This document shows positions 38,487-51,594 of a DNA stretch of 64,000 nucleotides, in pieces. Each line of letters opens with the position of its first letter. The stretch's first letter is position 1. Source of the DNA: Siphlonurus alternatus (Eukaryota; Arthropoda; Insecta; Ephemeroptera; Siphlonuridae); assembly GCA_949825025.1 (NCBI GenBank), contig OX463778.1, forward strand, positions 50,988,829 to 51,052,828. The letters run 5' to 3'. The notes beneath the pieces were generated by a model. It saw only the letters and a program-made list of their open reading frames with translations. It was not told the DNA's origin and ran no database searches. A program made the translations under genes and the position numbers.

Positions 38487-41400
38487 ACAAAAACAACAAC
38501 GTTCATTGGAGACAAAAATTATTTTAAAATATTATACAGTATAGCGGGATGTAATTTAAATTATTTATAAGTTCTTTTTTATTTTAATTGTAATTTTTTA
38601 TACATTAATTTAAATTTTAATTTAAAAAGAATTTACAAACTAGATGATTTTGTAAAAATTTAAATAAATAATATACATAATTAATGTATTTTTTTTTTTT
38701 TTTACTTGTTTGAAGATGAATAAATATTTGAATTTAAACAATTTTTGATGTTGTAAATATAAACCAAAAAATATTATGTATTGTTGTTAAAAAATATAAA
38801 ATATTTACATTGATAACATGCATATGTTTATATGCAGGATAAGAATATTTACATAATATATAGAATTATTATCTATATTTGATAGAATTTTTAGTTGCAA
38901 ATACAGGTATCAAATAACGACTAAAAATATACTGATGCTATATATTGAGTGTATATAATTATATACTATACTGTGTAAATCTTATATACAGTATAATATA
39001 CTGCATTTTTTTGTTTTCAGATATGGGCAAATAGAAAAATTATGCAAATTCTATAAAATATTTTACTAGATTATTTCAACTCCAAGTTTTTAAATAATAT
39101 AAAATTGTGTCTAAAAAATATTAATAAATTAATAGCAATATTTCCTAATAAAAAATGTATCTTATTTAAATTATACGACAGGAATTCTACGTTCTGCAAT
39201 TTGTCAAAAAAGTTCGATGTTCATTGACATGCTTATAAATCTGGTAAAATATTTATTTTATTATTTTTTTAATTTTATTTAATCCGCATTTCCATTGGAA
39301 GAATATAGAATGTCAATTTGAAACTATTGATTAAATTGAATCTGAACATTAGCATTCTTTGCTAGGCATGAACACTATGATTGAATGATAATAAATATTA
39401 ATAATATTAAAATCATGCAAAAATGAAAGAAAAAGTCATGTAACCCAAATAAAAACTTCAGCGATTCCTCAATTTACCGATATATCAGCATGGCCACCAG
39501 TTGAATTGAATGTATTGACTTCGGGTCTGTCAGTAAATTTAATAAAAGACCGTCTTAATTTTCAACTGGAAATTGGTAGACGCTAAAATGCAATGTACAG
39601 CTTTCCCAGACACCATAGCAATGTTGTAAAATTGATAATAAATTAGTCAGAATTTAAAACAGGGCTCAAATTTTAAAAGAAAATTATGATTTTAAATTTC
39701 ATTTATTAAATTTAATACTTGAAATGAGATGAAAGAAAATAAATTACGATAAAAGATATAATTTCAAACAGTTAATTTATTTTTTATGTAATTTTGTTGT
39801 AGTTTTCTAAATTCTCCTTCAATTAAAGTACTGGGATTTAGAAATTAAAATATTCTAGATTTATTGCCAATATTACAACATTAAATGTTTAACATAACCT
39901 ATTCAAAGATCATTCTTTACGAAAACAAAATTTGATGATTCAGTTTTAAATGATATTTTGCTAGAGTAAACACAAAAACGCATGTAAACTAGGAATGATG
40001 ACGTCACGATGTTGCCCTATGACCCTAGTCTAGTCACAACGTCTCACTTTAACCTGGCACTGAGCCTCGTTAATGCGTCTCATTATCTCTGGCTTCATCA
40101 TTACGGCTCATTTGTGACGGCTGCCGTGTGGAACTACATACAGCTAGTAAGTACGTCATACACTCCGAACAAGCACATCGTATGTGACTTAATTACATCA
40201 TATATATTTGAATACCTGCCTATATGTTTTTTTGTTATAATAATTTAATGACTTACGACATTATTTTCTGTTCATCTTGTTGTTAAAATATAAATTATAT
40301 TCTTTAATAAGTGTACGTATATAATATTGATTGTTATTAAGGTAATATAATTATGAAGTATGCAACAGAATATGAACAAAATGAGATAGTAAAATAATAA
40401 TTATTATACTATGCAATTAGTATTCTGTTGTTTCATCTATACGAACGTCTATATAGTTTGGTGTATTAATAAGCTATAATAATTATTATACATACAAATT
40501 TGATTTTTCTTGATTAAAATTAATTAATTTATACAATAAACAATCTAAGTAATAATACTAATAATAAATATCTGTACGTAATAGCCAGACATTTAATAGC
40601 CACCTGAATGAACTGTACAGTACTTTATATCATTAAGATTTCCGTACACTGAAGTAAAATAAAAAGTTTAAGTGTAATATATTTTTTTAAAAATTTCAAA
40701 TTTATAACATTCAAAATACGTTTTATTTCAAATTCACATAATACAAATAAAATTAATTTTTTAGGATTCAAGCAATTTAGCCTAATTATATCATCTTTGC
40801 CTTAAGTATACTGCAACTGATACAACATTACATTTGTACAGCTAGTTCACTCAGCCACCGTTACAGAGACCGTTACATTTTTGGGAAAGCTATAAATACG
40901 CTAAAGAAGATTCACATTATGATTTATTTCAGTTTCACAGAATACAAAGTTAGGATTATATTATTATAATATTATTATAATAATATTATCATATTATTAT
41001 ATCATCTCAACCCGAAGAAAAGTTTTCAAAAAGTTCCATGCACTGAATCTTGGCATCACTTCGCGCATTCATGTGGAGCGGGTTGCATAACGTACAGTGA
41101 GCTAATGATGATTGGTGGATGTGGTATGTAATATATAATACATGTATATTATAGGGTGTATAATGGTATATGCATGAAAATTGCTCATTGCTGTTTGAAA
41201 TTGTAATTAAAAATATGTTTTTAATGCAAATGAAGAATGTCTATATTTCTATATTATTTATTAAAATAAAAAGATTTGGAAAATAAAATATTGTTTGTTG
41301 TGTTTGCTAAAAAAATCTACAACATAACAAAACGATAAAAAATTTACAACAAAAATTTTCAATGTTCTCCCTTCCTATATATGTTTTTTAAGCAACTTGT

Positions 41401-42476
41401 AGTGCTGCGACATTATATACTCACAATCAGATTATTTATTAGTTAAATAATATTTATTGTAATAACAGGCTCATTAAAAAAGTTATAAATGAAATTCAAA
41501 TTTTGCTACCAATCTTGCCATCTACTCTACAATTTAGAAACTACTAATTATTTTAATTAGTCAGCAGAGATTTCCCAAACAGTGCGCAGCCTTCGCAAGT
41601 GCCGCAATGTCACTGCCACGCAAGTACACAACACTGATAAACTTAATAGAGTTATGAAATATAGCGCTAAATAGTAAATACTCAATAAAATTGCCAGTGT
41701 AATTTCAGGTCTTTATCTCAAGTTTTATTACTAATTTTTGTTCTATTTATTTTTATTTTTCTATAGTATTAGTATTGATAATGACATAATTTAATGACTA
41801 ACATGAACAATAAACACTTCAGTTTTTAATTTTATTGTATACCAATTCAATTTGACTAAATAGCTGTTCTATGTGATAATTTAAAAAAAAATAGCAAATT
41901 TATGATAAGTCATATTATTGTATTACATATAGACAAAGATTTGTAATTTTGAAAACAGTAAGATCATCCACGGTCTAGCCATTTTAACAAAAGGTCACAA
42001 CGCCACCGTAAATTGGCTGCATGGTAACGCCCTGCACAGATAAAAAGAGCACATCAGGTATAAAAATCCGTGCCGGCTCGAGGTGCGTGCACAATTTTCT
42101 AGTGCTATGGAATATGGAATAAGCAGGAAATAAAATGTAGTCTGTTTATATATCGGCATGGATATATATGATATAATATACATCATACTTAACCTTGCGT
42201 TTGTGACTGTAAACTTCTGTCGATATGAATATTGTTTTAAATGTCATATCTTAACGACACACGCTGCAGATTTTATTGTACATTTTCACGGTTGATATGA
42301 TTATTCCGAGTAGAAAACTCGATAAAATAATTATTGCATAGACTTACTGTTAGCTTCTCGTCTTGCTAGTAAAGAGATCTTGTTAGTCTTATTACCTTGA
42401 CTTATTATGGCGGTGACGATAGTTAACCAATATGATACAAGTTCAATGAACTCTTCTTTCACACTGATTTCCAAAC

Positions 42477-42808
42477 AATGGACAACATACATGAAAATTT
42501 TTTATTGCAGAAATGAATAGAGGGTACCAAATTATGCTACTCTGAATTCTTTCAGATTTTTTTTAGACCCAGAACTATTTTTAAATAATTATTGAAAGTG
42601 CGGCCACGCCCCCTGGAGGCGTCAATAGGCGTCCAGTCTCTATCCTTTTTATTAAGGCTGCAGGGGTGCCAACTGAAATCACAGGACTTTCAATAATTAT
42701 TTAAAAATAGTTCCAGGTTTCAAAAAAATCTGAAAAAATTCAGAGTATCATAATTTGGTACCATCTATTCATTTCTGCAATAAATTTTTTTCATGTATGT
42801 TGTCCATT
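42477..42808. mobile_element. B-type fold-back MITE, copy 2
   Basis: The best preserved B copy. The ends are AATGGACAACATACATGAAA and TTTCATGTATGTTGTCCATT, with complementary arms and the same GC-rich centre as copy 1. Confidence 0.85.
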
Positions 42809-44510
42809 ATGTTATACTAATTATGTATTATAGGTTTATATCAGTGGTGGATTTAAGGGGGGAGAGGCAAGCTCCTTGTTGGGTTCAAAAGTAGGAACGA
42901 GACCCACCAGCGCCTAACTCCAAATTGCTCAATATTTGGGAACTATTCTAAATCCACCTTATCATACATAACCTGCACACATAAGTCAAGTTTGAATTAA
43001 AATATCTGATGTAGTGAAAAAAAAGTGATGTGAATAATAAAATTTGAAATTTTAGCTTGAAATTATCTCATATAAAGACGATAAAAACAATAATATTTTG
43101 CTATCTAAATAAAGTTTATGATTTATTAATAAGAAAATCCCAAAGAACTGTACTAAGATTTCATTTTTTCTTTAAAAATTTAAAACTTAAAAAGATACAG
43201 TTAATTTGTCAATATTTACAAATTAGGAATAAAATGAATATTTTTTTTTAATAACAGTCCGTTTCATTTAAAGCTTGAAAATAGAATGATGTTGGAGATA
43301 AATTGCCTGTTACTTTTTAATCAATATAAATTATAAATATATCTTATTATATAAATATATATTCATTTATAAACCGAAGCTCAAAAATACTCTTGATAAA
43401 CTTTTTCTTGAATTTGTTTATTCAGAAAAAAAAAACTACATTATAATAGTACAAAATAATTGTATAGCAGTAAACCCCCAGAGTTTAGAAAACTCATATT
43501 TGGGGAACACCAAAAAAGTTGATACATTTGTATCAAGATAGCAAGATAATTTAAATACAATTTTTTCATAGAGTACAAACAAATTTCTAATAAACAAAAT
43601 TGAATTTTACACAATGTACCATTATGAAGAACTTTCCTGAATGACTGTTGAGTAATGTTGCCAAACTGACAATATTTGCCGTCCACACGCCGCAGTTTCA
43701 CAAGTTTGACTTATGTAGCTGCACTTTGGACCTGCCACCACGTCCCTCACGAGGCCGGGGGTCACGGGGGGCACCGAGGGCCGACGCCAAACCGCCTTGT
43801 GTACCGAGCATGCCAACATTATTTAACACACTCCGTCCGCATCGAGTTGGCTTCGAATATTTTACAAGCACAAAGTTAAACCATCAGTTTTAATACGAGT
43901 TCTGGAATATTTATGTGGAGATTTACACTCCTTATGACATTTTTACATATTCTCTTAATTGGGATGAGATGAGGTGATTTTCTTGGAGTATCCCTATACA
44001 AAAAAATTACAACAAAGTGTCTCTATATCTCTAAGAAAGTCAGCAGAGCCAACATATTTCTGTTGCATTTTATTTTTAAAGCAACAATTAACAAAATTGA
44101 CTGCATCATGTTTTTCTTGACTAATCGTCATGCACGGAGCAAGGTGCATATATATAGTACACGTTTACATGGAGAATATTCACGTCACATAGAAGTGGAA
44201 ATAAGCGACAAATACATTCGTTAACAGACCCCACAGGCCTCAACAGGGAAGTAATAACTTGAGGCTTTTCTGAAATGTTTTATATTTTAGACTTTAGGTT
44301 TTTCCAGTTACCATTTTGATAATATATATATCAATAAAATTTGCAACTTTAATTTTATTAAAAATGGTTCAAATGTTATATAAACATGAGTAAATTTAGG
44401 AAAAACTATGAAAAAAATACTGTTAACTGCTATCTTGTTTATTTCAACTTTAATTAATTGCTACTTAATTATTCTTAACTAGTACACTTGAATTGAGTAG
44501 AAAAATGGAT

Positions 44511-44660
44511 GCGATTCACGACGCAGTTAAACAGGTTTCTAACCACGTTTAGCTTAACCACGTTTAACTATACCTGTTTAACGTGTTAAACCACTAGAGT
44601 TAAACGTGGTTAAGCTAAACGAGGTTATAGAAACCTGGCTAACTGCTCCGTGAATTGCGC
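44511..44660. mobile_element. Small fold-back element (GCGATTCACGACGCAGTTAA)
   Basis: The arms include CAGGTTTCTAACCACGTTTA and TAAGCTAAACGAGGTTATAG. The outer ends GCGATTCACG and CGTGAATTGCGC pair. GTTTAAC words are repeated within the arms. Confidence 0.75.
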
Positions 44661-45524
44661 CCAATATTTCTAACACACTATCTTCAAGTCCATATAATAA
44701 ACAATTACTTAAAGATCTCCGACACCGTTAATGCTCGATATTGGTGCTCGGGCTCCGAAGCCAGTTCCTCGTACGTTAATGGTTGATACCAGCAGGCTGA
44801 GCGTGTGAACCAGCCGGCCAGTGTGTGTTGACGGAAGTACCTCGGCTGATAACCAGGTCCACATTAACACTGGCCACAAACACTCCAGCATAATTACCGT
44901 CAGTCACTAATGCTGCATGCATTAACTGTCTACTGTACTTTCTTTTTTTTTAATATTAGTTTCCATAGGATCATGATGAATATATTTTTTTTTACATTTA
45001 GACAACTTAGAATGGTATGCAATAGCCTATTACGTACCATTAACTATTAAGTAATAGCTTTCTATTGTAAGATAAATTTTATTAATTCGACAATTGATAA
45101 AAAAAAAATGACAGAAAATTTGATATTGTATTTATGAATAGAACACAATGATTTTGTTGTACTTTTCTGAACCTAAGAGCTATAATATAACATTGTCTAA
45201 TAATTATTGAAAAACTTCCTCAGATGAATTTGAAATTTTTTATAAATGGTGGACCTCTGGAACACGTGGAGTTAACTCATCAGGCCCGCTGGCCCAGACC
45301 GTGATAATAGACAGTCATGGGTGCGCTCAGCTCATTAAAATGATATATCAACAATATAAATTATACATCATTTGCGGAGGGAAAGTGTAAACTGCAGTAA
45401 GTTTGAATGCAATTAACTCACTACAAGACCCTTCGTGAGACTTGCAGCACTCGAAAAATAAACTAAAAATGTATTTTAGATTAGACCAGAAGAGTGAAAG
45501 AATTACAATGAATATATTATATAC

Positions 45525-45648
45525 ACTAAAGTCGGAACCATTTATCGTTGGTTTGACGTCGCGAACCTCTTCTTTGTCCTCCAAGACAATTCTAATGGGA
45601 GGATCGCATGACGTCAAAACAAAGATAAATGTTCCCGACTTTATTAGT
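45525..45648. mobile_element. Small fold-back element (ACTAAAGTCGG)
   Basis: ACTAAAGTCGGAACCATTTA and GGTTTGACGTC are mirrored by GACGTCAAAAC and GTTCCCGACTTTATTAGT. The 96-codon plus-strand frame across it is accidental. Confidence 0.7.
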
Positions 45649-45906
45649 GATCCTTTACACGACTTGAGCGCAAATTACATATGTGATTTTCTTTCCAATA
45701 AAACTGCTAGCCTGATAGAACTATTTTCATAAGAAATTTTTAATATAATATCATATTTCCTCATGAGAATCTTGAAAGCAAAAAATAAAGCAGACATAAT
45801 TGAAATAACGAGACAATCATTTTCATTTGTAATTTTTGGATTACAATGCATGATGTGGCAAAGTCTGTATTTTTGCTTTGATTAAGATTAATTTTAATAT
45901 ATATAT

Positions 45907-46140
45907 AATGCACTTGTGTGTGGTTCCCCAGGCTTTGGACATCACTTTGGTCCATTGAGAAAAAGTAGAGGTGTCCGTCCTGACTGAGGTTTTCCACGGT
46001 TCCCTCAGTCTCACCTCAGCGAATGCTGGGACGCGTAAGCATGTGAAGGCCGTGGCCACTATCCGTTCCCTACCTTATCCCTACCCAGTACCCCGCCGCG
46101 AGCTGTAAGCTCTTAGGGGTGTATATATCCTTGTAAATAT
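45907..46140 (+). mobile_element. SINE fragment, 5'-truncated copy
   Basis: It matches the body of the 62-kb copy from TGCACTTGTGTGTGGTTCCC to TCTTAGGGGTGTATATATCC but lacks the 5S-like head. An (AT)n tract replaces the poly-A tail. 5' truncation fits incomplete reverse transcription. Confidence 0.85.
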
Positions 46141-46142
46141 AT

Positions 46143-46208
<66 letters not shown>

Positions 46209-46210
46209 TG
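46136..46210. repeat. (AT)n microsatellite at a SINE 3' end
   Basis: The AT tract starts directly after the SINE terminus TCCTTGTAA at 45907-46140. Confidence 0.9.
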
Positions 46211-47291
46211 TATATAATTATTTTATATAAATTAATTTAATATATTATTACTTTTAAACTATAGCTGTATTGTATTTTCCTGACAGGTTTACAAGTAATT
46301 GAATTACATCGACTGCTATATTTTATGAACTAAAGATACAAATTTGACTTCAAAGTTATAATAATTATTAGAATAATATTCCCAACAACTTTTTGCGTTT
46401 TAATTTTTGTTGCAATAATTGTTTAAATTCATTGTGGTGCCTTAATACTTTTCAAAACCGTCGATAGAGACGCTGTAGTACAGCACAACCATCTAGCAAG
46501 CATTCAGGCTTTCAGCCACACAAGCTCACGCCAAGAGCAAATGCCAATAGATGGCATGCATAGGCCAAGACTGCCAAGTGTGGTTAAAAAAAAATTAAGC
46601 TGTATATTTTTCATAGTATTGAAACACCTTCGTTTTATGGAATCAACCCGCGGCACCCGCGCGGTACTGTACCATTTATATATTTTTTGCTCTATTTTTT
46701 GAATTGGCGGAAATGCTGCTGAACAAATTATAAGATTGATATCTTACAAATAAATGTTTAGTTTATTGGAGTTAATTCCTTAACATAATTAAGTTTAAAT
46801 TTTGGCAACGTAAATATCTTGATATATATAATATAATATTATAATAATTATATTTGTTATGTTGCCTGAATTTCCAAAATTCCTAAATATTCCTGACTTC
46901 TATATTCAATTTATACCTTGCTTACATTGATATAATACAAAAAATTAAAGCATTTTATTAAAAGATTGAAAACATATCATTGTGATATCAAAAGAATACA
47001 TATACTTGGCTATATCAGTCAAACCTTCTACCATATATTATACAATTGCTCCTTGATATTAAATAAGAAAATCACACGATGCAGGAAGAATGTTGGAGAA
47101 TTTTAAATTTGTGGAATAATAATTTATTGTTGCACTATAGTATTTAATAGAATTTTGCCCTTGAATCAGAACAAAAAAAACGCATACAGAGAGAATTTTT
47201 AAGAAATTACAACTTTCACAAACTGTAGGGCTGATATTTTTTCCCTTGAATCAGAAAAAAAAAAAACGCATGCATGCAGGGACAATGTGAG

Positions 47292-47612
47292 AATGGAGTA
47301 TTGTCCTCAAAATTTTTTACTGCAGAAATGGATAGAGGGTGAAAAGTTATGCTACCCTGATTTTTTTCAGATTTTTTAGAGCCCTGGAAGTATTTTTAAA
47401 AAATTATTGAAAGTTATTTTTGTGACGTCACGAGACGCCGCTCCTTAAGAAAAAGATAGGAATTGCCGCCGCGTGACGTCACAAAAAGGACTTTCAATAA
47501 TTTTTTAAAAATACTTCCCGGGCTCTAAAAAATCTTGAAAAAATCAGGGTAACATAACTTTGCACGCTCTTTCCATTTCTGCAATAAAAAAAATTGAGGA
47601 CAATACTCCATT
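47292..47612. mobile_element. A-type fold-back MITE, copy 2
   Basis: The ends read TGGAGTATTGTCCTCAAAA and its reverse complement. The arms are nearly complementary. The middle has two GTGACGTCAC palindromes facing each other around a short spacer (CGCCGCTCCTTAAG). Confidence 0.85.
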
Positions 47613-49483
47613 TACAACTTGAGAGATAATGTCTTGATGAAGAAGTTGATGAGTTTAATTCAGAGAAACGACGGATTGTTTATCTTCAGTGATAAGATAA
47701 AGTTTCGATCTGAAGACGGATCGATTCACATGCATGTAACATATAAGTTGATACTTAATTCCACAATAACAGCGAAAAGGTCAATTGAAAAAAAAAAAAA
47801 AAAAAGATCCTTATCAAATACGTGAACAAACATTTGCAAAAATCTGCAAAAAAAAATATTGCAATAACAAGTTAATATTACGCAATAAGTAATTAAAAAA
47901 ACTTATAATGAAGTTTCAGTTTACTCTGTAATATAGTAAAGATTAGATAGCACATTTTTTTAAACTTTTTTATGTCCAAACAATTTCTTACGCTGCTTCT
48001 TTAAATTGTTGCTTAAACAGATTATATGCCAATAATATATTGATTCATGATTCAAGAACTTGAAAAGATAACAGCAGCGTAGCTGGTGGCTGTATACATG
48101 ATAGCTGATAGATGATAGCACTATTTAAGATGAAAATATTAACAGTTTTTGTACTATTTGTTCTAAAAAAAAAAGTATGTATGTATATGTATCGGAAATT
48201 TACTGAAACCGTCAGGTAAAAATAATTAATAAATAGTTCTTTCACTTTAAATTTCAGCACAATATGCAACATTGTTTTATTTTTTTTTAGTAAATTGTGA
48301 TTGTTTATGAAAGTTAATCATAAACAAATAAAATATTTATAAATATTTGCATTGGAAAATAGAGAACTAAATTATTATAATTAAAAAAAAAACTGTATTT
48401 TTAAAGTTATTAAAATTTTAAAAGTTAAATTCACTATAGCTTCCAATTCGTAGAAACTAAATCAGTTCACATTTATTTTGCTTCAATGCAATATTGCAAT
48501 GTTAAGTATTTAAAAAATAGGCTGATTTTGCAATCGATTTCTTTTTTTAGATTAATATTAAATGTTACTGCGTTCTGCGTTTCTGCATGAAGATTGATTG
48601 ATTCATAATAACTAGCAAGTAAGATAATTTAAAAAAAATTTAAATAATTATAAATATAACTTATAATCATAATTGTGTATTATCTATAATATATATAAAT
48701 TATAAATATATAATAAATGATGCTGTACCATAAGGGTGAACAATAAGTTTTTAGTTCATAAGACAATATATTATGACATTAAAGTAATTTCACCTGCAGC
48801 AGTTAATATGTATTAATGTATCAAAATTTACATAACAAATAATTAAAATAAAATATGTTTAAAGAAATTAATAGCTTTGCATATATGTTTATTCTTTTTT
48901 ATTTTTTACAATGAAATTTTAAGATATAATATAATATTTTAGTTTCTTTTTATTAACTGAATCCAAAAATTTAGCCACTTAAAATATTTTGCAATTCATT
49001 AGCTGCTAACTTTTATGCGTATAAAGTGTAATCAATTGGATAATATGCAGGCGCAATACAAGGAAGTTGGTAGAGGAAATTAACTGTCTAAGATGTCTAT
49101 ACAGGATTTCTGCTTTCCAATCACACAGAAATAGTTTGATAGGTTGGTATAGGAGAACTATAACTTACATCATATTGCAAAAATTATTATTTTTATATGC
49201 GGAGGAATTGTTTAAATAAATCAACATTGAAACTTTGATGTTGGACTGCCATTACAATATCTTCGGTGTTGATGGAAGTTTTAGAAAGGTTAGCTTTAAA
49301 GTACTTTGACGTAGGTAAAGAAAAAAAAATACCACTTAAGAAAATGTTGATAGCATAAGCAAATAATTATTAATGAAAACAAAAACTTATCTGATACTTA
49401 AATGTACATTCCAACACAAAGATATCACCAAAAAAAAAAATCTTATGACAATTTTTTTTAAACATTGCTTTTTTGATAGAATC

Positions 49484-49802
49484 AATAGAGTATAATCAAT
49501 CTCAAAATTTTTTATTGCAAAAATGGATAGAGGGTGCAAAGTGACTTTTTTCATATTTTTTAAAGGCTGGGAAATATTGCTAAAAAGTTTTGACGAGGTT
49601 GGGTTTGAACACACGCCCCTTTTAGAACCTATACTTTTATTAGGAGAGGCGTCAAGAGGCGTCGTCATTCTCTCTACTCTTTCAATAACTTTTTAAAAAT
49701 AGTTTCCTGGACTCTTAAAAAATCTGAAAAAATCAGAGTTGCATAACTTTGCACCCTCTATTTATTTCTGCGATAAATTTTTTTGAGGTCGATACTACAT
49801 TG
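49484..49802. mobile_element. A-type fold-back MITE, copy 3 (diverged)
   Basis: The right end is TTGAGGTCGATACTACATT and the left end is degenerate. The core TCTGAAAAAATCAGAG and TTTCTGCGATAAA are kept. The centre differs from copy 2 and has AGGCGTC repeats. Confidence 0.75.
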
Positions 49803-50429
49803 ACATTGTATAATAACTAATCATTGAAGTACCATCAATCATGTAGGTTGATTCCTTGTACTCCAAGGATCAAAACATGACAAACGTCTTCTTCTTGTTG
49901 TTTCATTCCTAATGATTACAATGACTTTTATTCAGGAAAGGGACAGTTGTTTCTTTGGAAGTGCGAGTTGCTGTGAAAATTTAAAAATTCAAACTTAATT
50001 AAAATAGCAAAATAATGGAAAATACTAATTTTAGTTTTTGCTGCACATTGGTACAGTATAATTTTAATATCTGTAGCAGCTGTACTTATAGGATGTAACT
50101 TGGTGCTTTGCTGCTGTCCCCACTCAGTGCCATATTTACTGTTGTGACAAAACAAAGCAAAAATAACAACACTAAAGAAATGTTAAATCTGGAGTCCTTC
50201 ATATTTATATCTTTCTTGAAATTACTCCAAGAAAATTTTGAGACACGACATAATTATTATTATATATATTTTTCTAGAAATATCTAGTACGTTGGTATTA
50301 GATACGTTGCAAGATAACTTCGATAGATTCAATAACAGATTAGAGGAATTTTCATTATGATGTCTCACGTTATTATCGAGTGCTGGTGTTTACGTAATGC
50401 TTTGCACAAGAGCGCGATGTTTTCTGTAA

Positions 50430-50539
50430 TCTAGCAGGAAGCAAGAGGTAGGTGGGGGCGATTTTTTCCGCGTCGCATCGCCAAGGAAAAATGAAACGTA
50501 AAACAAATCAGCTGCCAATCAACGTTCTTCTGGGTTAAG
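50430..50539 (+). other. Possible plus-strand 5' non-coding exon
   Basis: A GC-rich patch (GGTAGGTGGGGGCGATTTTT and GCGTCGCATCGCC) is followed by TTAAG|GTGAGT, a consensus plus-strand donor at 50540. It lies 3 kb upstream of the unrecognised plus-strand gene and could be its first untranslated exon. The evidence is one splice site and composition only. Confidence 0.2.
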
Positions 50540-50727
50540 GTGAGTTTTTAATAAAATAATATTAAGTATACGATCTTAAATTGTACTTTATGGTATTTTA
50601 TAATTAAAAACTATAATATTATTCTATATAATATCATACAGAGTATAGGGAATACAATTTTAATATAAACCTACGTCACTGCAATTTTTTGGGGCATGAA
50701 TTTTAAAATATTTGAAGAGAGACACTT

Positions 50728-50730
<3 letters not shown>

Positions 50731-50821
<91 letters not shown>
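50731..50821. repeat. (AT)n microsatellite
   Basis: About 90 bases of AT repeats between srp and the plus-strand gene. Confidence 0.95.
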
Positions 50822-50823
<2 letters not shown>

Positions 50824-51319
50824 AAACTGAAAAAAAAAAACAAAATTTGAAAGGTCAGATTTTATTATTTATTTTTAATATTACCTTATATTTCATTATT
50901 TAATCATACTGAATACGATTAAAATCATGTCTGATAATAAAACCATCATGTGAACGTAGTGTTTTAATTGGAAAGTTGAACAAGTGACTGATTAGATTTA
51001 AAAACCCTGACTGGACCTTATTGTAAAGTTCTCTATGAAGTCAAGTTGATAACGGTTATATTTGTGCATCGTACTTCAAGTATGTACTGATTACGAAATG
51101 ATGGAAACTCTCCCACATAAACTTTGAATAAAAGCATAATTTGTTGAAAGCAGAAGTTGTTGAAGCGGAGAGTTATGAGTCGTTTAATGCCGCGTTAATT
51201 TTATTATTATTATTTATTATTATGATTGAATACAGTGTAGTTATACTATATATAAGAAAAACATGGATTTGAGGGAAAATTAGTCTTATTGAGTAGAAAA
51301 AGACTCAAGTATACGTTTG

Positions 51320-51594
51320 ACAATGGACAACCTGCATGAAATTTTTTATTGGACTCGAGTTCATGTCAATTCTTTCACATTATTTTTTTAACGAAAACCT
51401 CTAAACCTTAACATCAAAGGGAATGACGCTGTGACGTTATAGTCATGCAACATCTTTTCCTACGCTTGAGTTAAAAATGTTTGCATGACTAGTTTTTTTT
51501 TGAAGGGTTAAAAAAATCTGAAAAAAATTGGCAGTACATAACTCGATCTATTTAAATATGCAATAAAAATACGTCGCTATAAGTTGTTCATTTG
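51320..51594. mobile_element. B-type fold-back MITE, degenerate copy
   Basis: The left end CAATGGACAACCTGCATGAA and the right end GTTGTTCATTTGG are recognisable. The interior is strongly diverged but keeps TCTGAAAAAAATTGGCAG and GCAATAAAAA. Confidence 0.6.

Noticed and set aside
40009..40248. 79-codon plus-strand gene at 40.0 kb
   Set aside because: It lies in a GC-richer patch with a GTAAGT, but the frame runs through that donor into AT-rich sequence with a hydrophobic random-looking tail, and no partner exon is seen.
45442..45732. 96-codon plus-strand gene
   Set aside because: The frame spans a fold-back element (45525-45648) and has no other support.
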